Part shown: one piece after another, positions 63,724 to 64,000 of the stretch
Layout: each line of letters begins with the position of its first letter
Position numbering within the stretch: the first letter of the stretch is position 1
Assembly: GCA_036417435.1 (NCBI GenBank)
Contig: CM070899.1
Coordinates: 104,286,368-104,350,367, forward strand
Direction: 5' to 3'
DNA length: 64,000 bases
Origin: Inia geoffrensis
Lineage: Eukaryota > Chordata > Mammalia > Artiodactyla > Iniidae
The notes under the pieces: model-generated
Told to the model about the DNA's origin: nothing
The model's database searches: none
Seen by the model: the letters and a program-made list of their open reading frames with translations, nothing else
Position numbers and translations under genes: made by a program

Positions 63724-64000
63724 CAGGCCTCTGTGAAGTTGTTACCATGGTAACGGCCCCTGGAGCCTCGGCAGGCCTCGGTCCCACGGCCGGAGGCTGC
63801 TGCTGCTGAGGCAGCAAGGGAGGAGGATGTGCCACCTGACCAGCGGCACCTCGGGCCGCTACTGCCCATTCTCCCCTGCGTGTTACCGCAGTGTCCCGAT
63901 CCAACGTGGCCCTCGTACAGGTAAGCAAAGCCTGGTGTACCCAAATGAGGGTGGAGCAGCTGAGAGGGAAGAGCGGTGAGGAAACCGGATCTCCACAGCT
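63724..64000. repeat. Partial dimer D21 (A head only), cut by window end
   Basis: Type-1 head with X-box 63741-63754 and the GGAGGCTGCTG form. The window ends inside the short plus-strand intron-like segment, at its acceptor. The array therefore continues to the right. Confidence 0.95.

Larger units (their letters stand above)
1..64000. repeat. Macrosatellite array of ~3,303-bp A/B dimers
   Basis: The whole window is a head-to-tail array with the same orientation throughout. Monomer starts, anchored on CAGGCCTCTGTG (A) or CAGGCCTCTTT (B), fall at 1, 1681, 3302, 4983, 6604, 8286, 9907, 11589, 13211, 14892, 16513, 18195, 19816, 21498, 23120, 24802, 26423, 28105, 29726, 31408, 33030, 34712, 36334, 38016, 39637, 40599, 42281, 43902, 45584, 47205, 48887, 50508, 52190, 53812, 55494, 57116, 58798, 60420, 62102 and 63724. 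The only break in the alternation is at 39904/39905. Neighbouring dimers differ at scattered substitutions and rare single-base indels, which points to ongoing homogenisation. I see no transposon, tRNA, rRNA or protein gene inside the unit. The repeat family is not one I recognise. It is eukaryotic and probably vertebrate, judged from splice signals and CTCF and RFX motifs. Confidence 0.97.

Noticed and set aside
1..64000. Dozens of recurrent open reading frames of 60-123 codons on both strands
   Set aside because: They overlap each other on opposite strands, differ by frameshifts between copies, have no recognisable domain, and recur only because the DNA unit recurs.
1..64000. D4Z4 (also a 3.3-kb KpnI-type repeat)
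   Set aside because: The unit length coincides and GGTACC sites occur, but GC content is much lower than in D4Z4 and no double-homeobox frame is present.
1..64000. Direct identification as DXZ4
   Set aside because: The CTCF array layout is similar, but I cannot align the sequence to DXZ4 from memory and the dimeric A/B structure differs; kept only as an analogy.
1..64000. CRISPR array or bacterial operon
   Set aside because: Repeat units are kilobases long, with no short spacer-repeat pattern, no ribosome-binding sites ahead of long frames, and eukaryotic splice signals instead.

Overview
The window is one uninterrupted tandem array. It consists of a 3,302-3,304 bp unit repeated head to tail from base 1 to base 64,000, with no unique flank on either side, so the true array is longer than 64 kb. 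There are 19 full-length dimers, one hybrid unit of 962 bp (39637-40598), and a partial unit at the right edge. Each unit is a dimer of two related monomers: A (1,680-1,682 bp) and B (1,621-1,622 bp). By eye they are roughly 85-90% alike over most of their length. They differ mainly at the 5' end, where A has a different leader plus a block of about 60 bp missing from B. I label dimers D1-D21 and their halves A and B.

The sequence looks like metazoan nuclear DNA, most likely vertebrate and possibly mammalian. It has about 50% GC with many CpGs, consensus spliceosomal donor and acceptor sites on both strands, a near-canonical CTCF motif and a perfect RFX X-box, and no prokaryotic gene organisation. 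All open reading frames are short (at most 123 codons, apart from one 174-codon artefact at a duplication junction). They recur only because the repeat recurs, so I call no protein-coding gene. I do not recognise the repeat family. The format (unit of about 3 kb, CpG-containing, one co-oriented CTCF motif per unit, possible transcription of both strands) resembles DXZ4-type CTCF macrosatellites by analogy, but I cannot show homology.

Within one unit, from left to right, monomer A holds: a palindromic RFX X-box (A only); a small GC-rich hairpin in some copies; a plus-strand donor, 78-nt intron and 138-nt exon; a TFIIIC B-box-like core; a CTCF motif; and a minus-strand 46-nt mini-exon with excellent splice sites. 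Monomer B repeats the same layout without the X-box. It has an ATG just before the plus-strand donor, a CTCF motif usually spoiled by one substitution, and an AATAAA hexamer that A lacks. On the minus strand, the mini-exon and a second exon (238 nt in A, 175 nt in B) form a cassette repeated in every full monomer, which could give a long multi-exon antisense RNA.

The evolutionary layers can be read directly. D1-D4 and D19 share one variant class. D6-D8 were duplicated as a 9,910-bp three-dimer block into D9-D11. A 4,265-bp segment that is not a whole number of units was duplicated across 39904/39905. A 3,303-bp block was duplicated at 46.2-51.6 kb. D12A, D14A, D19A and D20A are mosaics of two A haplotypes. 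Five B monomers (D6, D9, D12, D14, D20) carry an intact CTCF motif, so CTCF dosage varies from one to two per dimer along the array.
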